Part shown: one piece after another, positions 54,101 to 55,877 of the stretch
Numbering within the stretch: position 1 is the stretch's first letter
Layout: each line of letters begins with the position of its first letter
The notes under the pieces: model-generated
Databases searched by the model: none
Seen by the model: only the letters and a program-made list of their open reading frames with translations
Told to the model about the DNA's origin: nothing
Assembly: GCA_016764915.1 (NCBI GenBank)
Contig: JAESQY010000064.1
Location: forward strand, 1 to 55,877
Length of the DNA: 55,877 bases
DNA from: Aliivibrio sp.
GTDB taxonomy: Bacteria; Pseudomonadota; Gammaproteobacteria; Enterobacterales; Vibrionaceae
Direction: 5' to 3'
Translations under genes and position numbers: made by a program

Positions 54101-55260
54101 TTACTGTCTGCAATGTTCTCAACAGGATTGGTTAGGTAATGGAATTTTACCCCTTCATGTTCAGCTTCTACAATTTCATACTCTTCTGCGGGCATTTCAG
54201 CACGCGTTCTGCGATAGATAATGGTGGTATCTGCCCCAGTTCTCGCTGCTGTTCTAGCGCAATCTATCGCGGTATTACCACCACCGATGACAGCGACTTT
54301 CTTACCCGTTGTATAACTCTGTACCGTAGTGAAATCTTTTAAGTAATCCACCCCTAGATAGCAACCATCTAAGTCACTGCCTTCATATTTCATATCAACG
54401 GCTTGAGAAGCGCCAATCGCCATACAGACGGCATCAAACTCTTGAGTTAACTGACTTAAACTAAAATCTGTACCTAGGTGTGTATTCAGCTCAATGGTCA
54501 TGCCATTTTTACACATGATCTCTATCTCTTTATCCAAGATAGATTTCGGTAATCGATACTCAGGAATACCATATCTTAACCAACCACCTGCTGCAGGCAT
54601 CGATTCAAGTACCGTTACTTCATACCCTTCGTTTGTTAGGTAGTAACCACATGTCAGTCCTCCAGGCCCACTGCCCACAACCGCAATCTTTTTACCTTTA
54701 GCGGCTTTTTTCGGTGGCGTGTAACTCTCTTGAGCATGCAAATCAATGTCTGACGCATGGCGTTTTAGTTGGCGAATCGCAATGGGTTCATCGACCAAAC
54801 CACGGCGACACTCTGTTTCACAAAATGCGGGACATACACGGCCAATCGACAGAGGCATAGGAAGGGTGCGTTTAATCACTTCGACCGCTTTTTGGTGCTC
54901 ATTTTGCGCAATAAAATGAAGGTATGATTGAACATCTACACCAGCAGGGCACGCAGTTTGACAAGGAGCTAAACAGTCTGCGTAGTGATCAGAGAGAATG
55001 TTACTTAATGCCGTTTGTCTATGGGTGGTGAGCGCTGGTGATTGCGTGTTAATGATCATTCCAGGTTCTGCGGTCAATTCACAAGAGCGTTTTATTTCTC
55101 CATCAACTTCAACGACACACACATCACAGGCGACTTTTTCACCCTTGGTATTAAGACCGCAAAGCGATGGAATATCGATATCATGATCTTTCGCTACTTG
55201 CAGTATGGATTTGGATTCAAATACATCTATATTAATGCTATCTATTATTATTGATTTCAT
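51109..55260 (-). CDS. Formate dehydrogenase alpha subunit fused to a GltD-like NAD(P)H oxidoreductase module
   Basis: A 1383-residue cytoplasmic redox enzyme. In order: 2Fe-2S ferredoxin-like domain (about 1-80), GltD-like module with Cys clusters ('CLAPCQTACPAG', 'CPAFCETECRRG') and two dinucleotide folds ('VVGSGPGGLTCG', 'VIGGGNTAIDCA'), paired 4Fe-4S ferredoxin motifs ('CISCGQCVDVC', 'CVQCGACVQAC'), then the molybdopterin domain with a further 4Fe-4S site 'CTYCGVGC' at 705-712. The active-site residue is Cys833 ('ARLCHS'), not selenocysteine. It should oxidise formate to CO2 and pass electrons to NAD(P) within one chain. No beta or gamma subunit gene adjoins it in the window. Confidence 0.9.
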   Translation of the reverse strand: MKSIIIDSINIDVFESKSILQVAKDHDIDIPSLCGLNTKGEKVACDVCVVEVDGEIKRSCELTAEPGMIINTQSPALTTHRQTALSNILSDHYADCLAPCQTACPAGVDVQSYLHFIAQNEHQKAVEVIKRTLPMPLSIGRVCPAFCETECRRGLVDEPIAIRQLKRHASDIDLHAQESYTPPKKAAKGKKIAVVGSGPGGLTCGYYLTNEGYEVTVLESMPAAGGWLRYGIPEYRLPKSILDKEIEIMCKNGMTIELNTHLGTDFSLSQLTQEFDAVCMAIGASQAVDMKYEGSDLDGCYLGVDYLKDFTTVQSYTTGKKVAVIGGGNTAIDCARTAARTGADTTIIYRRTRAEMPAEEYEIVEAEHEGVKFHYLTNPVENIADSNGRVTAIKLEKMALGEADSSGRRRPEPTGEYFTEAFDTVIPAVSQKPDVSFLEKEELELPLTRWLTADANDDTMHSGINNIFCIGDFRRGPATAVEAVADGRIAAEAIDRFFNGDMENIPVKAFNSQKEKKTAQVETTQYQNIVKVMRKVMPELTTVQREQSFEEVETGFDNRDAIAEAERCLECACQVNTNCDLRDLGTEYKVESEDLFAEDRKKFAIDDSSEFIVFDRNRCISCGQCVDVCNETNVHNVIKFEQNEDGSSAGRPQCRPGFDNTFNMGDSNCVQCGACVQACPVGALVDARDKSQGRVEMLRQVDTICTYCGVGCKLTMFVDDAKNKIRYIQGSKNSPVNEGMLCVKGRFGFDFIQSKQRLDVPLIRKDGVLQPASWEEAINLVADKFSSIKASKGSNALAGFSSAKTTNEDNYVFQKLVRREFETNNLDHCARLCHSTTVTGLEASLGSGAMTNDIPSIKHSDVIFIIGSDTTSAHPIIGSHIKQAIRHHGARLIVADPKKIKIADDALLYVAQRPGTDVMLLNGIMHQIIINGWQDESFIAEKCEGFEELRDEVSDQKYSAENVELITGVKAKDVIELARLIGTAEKTAIYYSMGITQHTTGHDNVRSVANLQLLCGNIGIEGGGINPLRGQSNVQGACDMGALPNNYPGYQKLSKPEIQEKFAKAWDSDTLPKEEGLTLTEIIEGAYHGSVNGLYIMGENPVLSDPNQAHVIEALENIDFLVVQDIFMTETAHYADVVLPSYSFAEKSGHFTNTERRVQRLNPALTAPGEAREDWKIIQDIANAMGGKWNYQSVAEITQEIADVTPQYTGITWDRIGEEGIQWPCREVDGSGTRIMHTEQILRGKGQLAAIEFKYAAERPDEEYPMVLTTGRLLEQYHTGTMTRKTKGLNNLAGPRVMISVEDAERLNISNSEMIRVSSRRGVIETPAFVTKRMQTGVIFVPFHFAEAPANALTSSSNLDPYAKIPEFKVSAARIEKLELVDA

Positions 55261-55439
55261 TGCTTACTCACTATTGCATTTGCCATTTTATCTATTATTT
55301 TAGGCAAGGAGAGTTGGGGATTATTGATTTTATTTTGTTGATAATACGTTTCGACCGTGATCTTATCTTTGATTTAAAACAGGGATAAAAGATATTTTCT
55401 GATTATGACCCACTAACAAACTTCACCTCTGTCACATAA

Positions 55440-55466
55440 CAAAAAAAGAGTCCAAAAAGGACTCTT
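55440..55466 (-). terminator. Rho-independent terminator of the edge membrane-protein gene
   Basis: On the minus strand AGAGTCC and GGACTCT pair around five T residues and a T-run follows. It lies about 30 bases after the stop at 55499. Confidence 0.85.
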
Positions 55467-55498
55467 AATATACTTCTAATTAGGTACTAAACTACTGT

Positions 55499-55876
55499 TC
55501 ATTCTCGATTTGATAACATCGATACACTGCCAAGGCTAAATAGAACAACAGTGAAATATAGTGCCGAACTCGTCGCGATGGATGCAATGCTGCTAGCCGA
55601 GATCAATTCTGATAACAAACTCGCACCATAAATGATCGCTATGACGCCAGTGAGACTAAAAAAGAGCACTTTAAGTTTACTACTTCGCTGTATTGGTGGT
55701 GTGTACTTGGCGAATGATTGAACACTTAACGCTACCGCAATCGCCGCTGCCGAAATATAAATACAACTGGCAATATGAAGCGATATGCCGACCAATCCAA
55801 TACATGCAGCAACAATCCACCAAAATATTGGAGAAGCTAATATTACATCGGTTGAATGATTAGGTTTACCTTCAAG
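55499..55876 (-). CDS. Hypothetical membrane protein (5' part outside the window)
   Basis: The minus-strand frame is open from the window edge to a stop at 55499, giving at least 125 residues with three to four hydrophobic segments ('FWWIVAACIGLVGISLHIAS', 'LKVLFFSLTGVIAIIYGASLL', 'ALYFTVVLFSLGSVSML'). A TTG at 55795 could start a 98-residue product, but coding continues upstream without a stop, so the gene most likely begins beyond the window. The family is not recognised. It has its own terminator and so is separate from the formate dehydrogenase transcript. Confidence 0.5.
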   Translation of the reverse strand, partial: LEGKPNHSTDVILASPIFWWIVAACIGLVGISLHIASCIYISAAAIAVALSVQSFAKYTPPIQRSSKLKVLFFSLTGVIAIIYGASLLSELISASSIASIATSSALYFTVVLFSLGSVSMLSNRE

Positions 55877-55877
55877 C

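Noticed and set aside
1..55877. CRISPR arrays, prophage or restriction/defence islands
   Set aside because: No regularly spaced repeats, phage structural genes or recognisable defence genes were seen; the NYN protein alone is not enough.

Overview
The window looks like a chromosomal segment of a marine gammaproteobacterium of the Vibrionaceae (Vibrio/Aliivibrio/Photobacterium type). This is inferred from moderate AT richness, protein sequences close to what I know from Vibrio, and linkages such as yccA-tusE, the yjfIJKLMC-like block and a single-chain ~1380-residue formate dehydrogenase. No database search was possible.

Layout. 1-118: tail of an IS66-type transposase and a probable IS right end. 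520-3702: a membrane HD-GYP c-di-GMP phosphodiesterase with a periplasmic solute-binding sensor. 3775-5266: a DUF3297 protein, tRNA-Ser(UGA) and a siroheme synthase whose methyltransferase half is vestigial. 5982-10197: an aapJQMP L-amino-acid ABC transporter with a long structured leader and a terminator-like hairpin after the binding-protein gene.

10266-25640 (minus strand) is a complete-looking aryl polyene (APE) pigment operon of 17 genes, mostly overlapping or a few bases apart: two intact ketosynthases, a chain-length-factor-like protein, ketoreductase, two hot-dog dehydratases, two acyl carrier proteins, an acyl-AMP ligase, an aromatic amino acid ammonia-lyase, acyl and glycosyl transferases, a thioesterase, and LolA-, MMPL- and lipoprotein-type export parts. 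Divergent from it (25793-28129) are a SAM methyltransferase and a flavoprotein with halogenase-family motifs. Together these should make an aromatic starter, extend and reduce it to a polyene, attach it to a lipid or sugar carrier, move it to the outer membrane and tailor its head group. No phosphopantetheinyl transferase gene is seen here.

28333-31741 holds housekeeping genes (yccA, tusE, rlmI, a glutaredoxin-like protein and a TPR protein). 32034-37055 is a PspA-like envelope block (yjfI, yjfJ, a K+ channel, yjfK, yjfL, yjfM, yjfC). After it come a frameshifted scrap of a Fis-type DNA-binding domain and an orphan GlpV-like glycerol/sugar binding protein, then a FapA (DUF342) protein. 41264-47772 (minus strand) is a gtsABCD-type sugar ABC transporter with a two-component system upstream. 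The right end has a small zinc-ribbon ORF behind a perfect 15-bp inverted repeat, a NYN-domain protein, a GGDEF cyclase, a Sel1-repeat protein, the large formate dehydrogenase and a membrane-protein gene cut by the window edge.

The most interesting points are the APE operon variant with its ammonia-lyase and halogenase-like partner, the structured leader of aapJ, the inverted repeat that covers a start codon at 47926-47965, the regulator remnant at 37058-37158, and the channel-containing yjf block.
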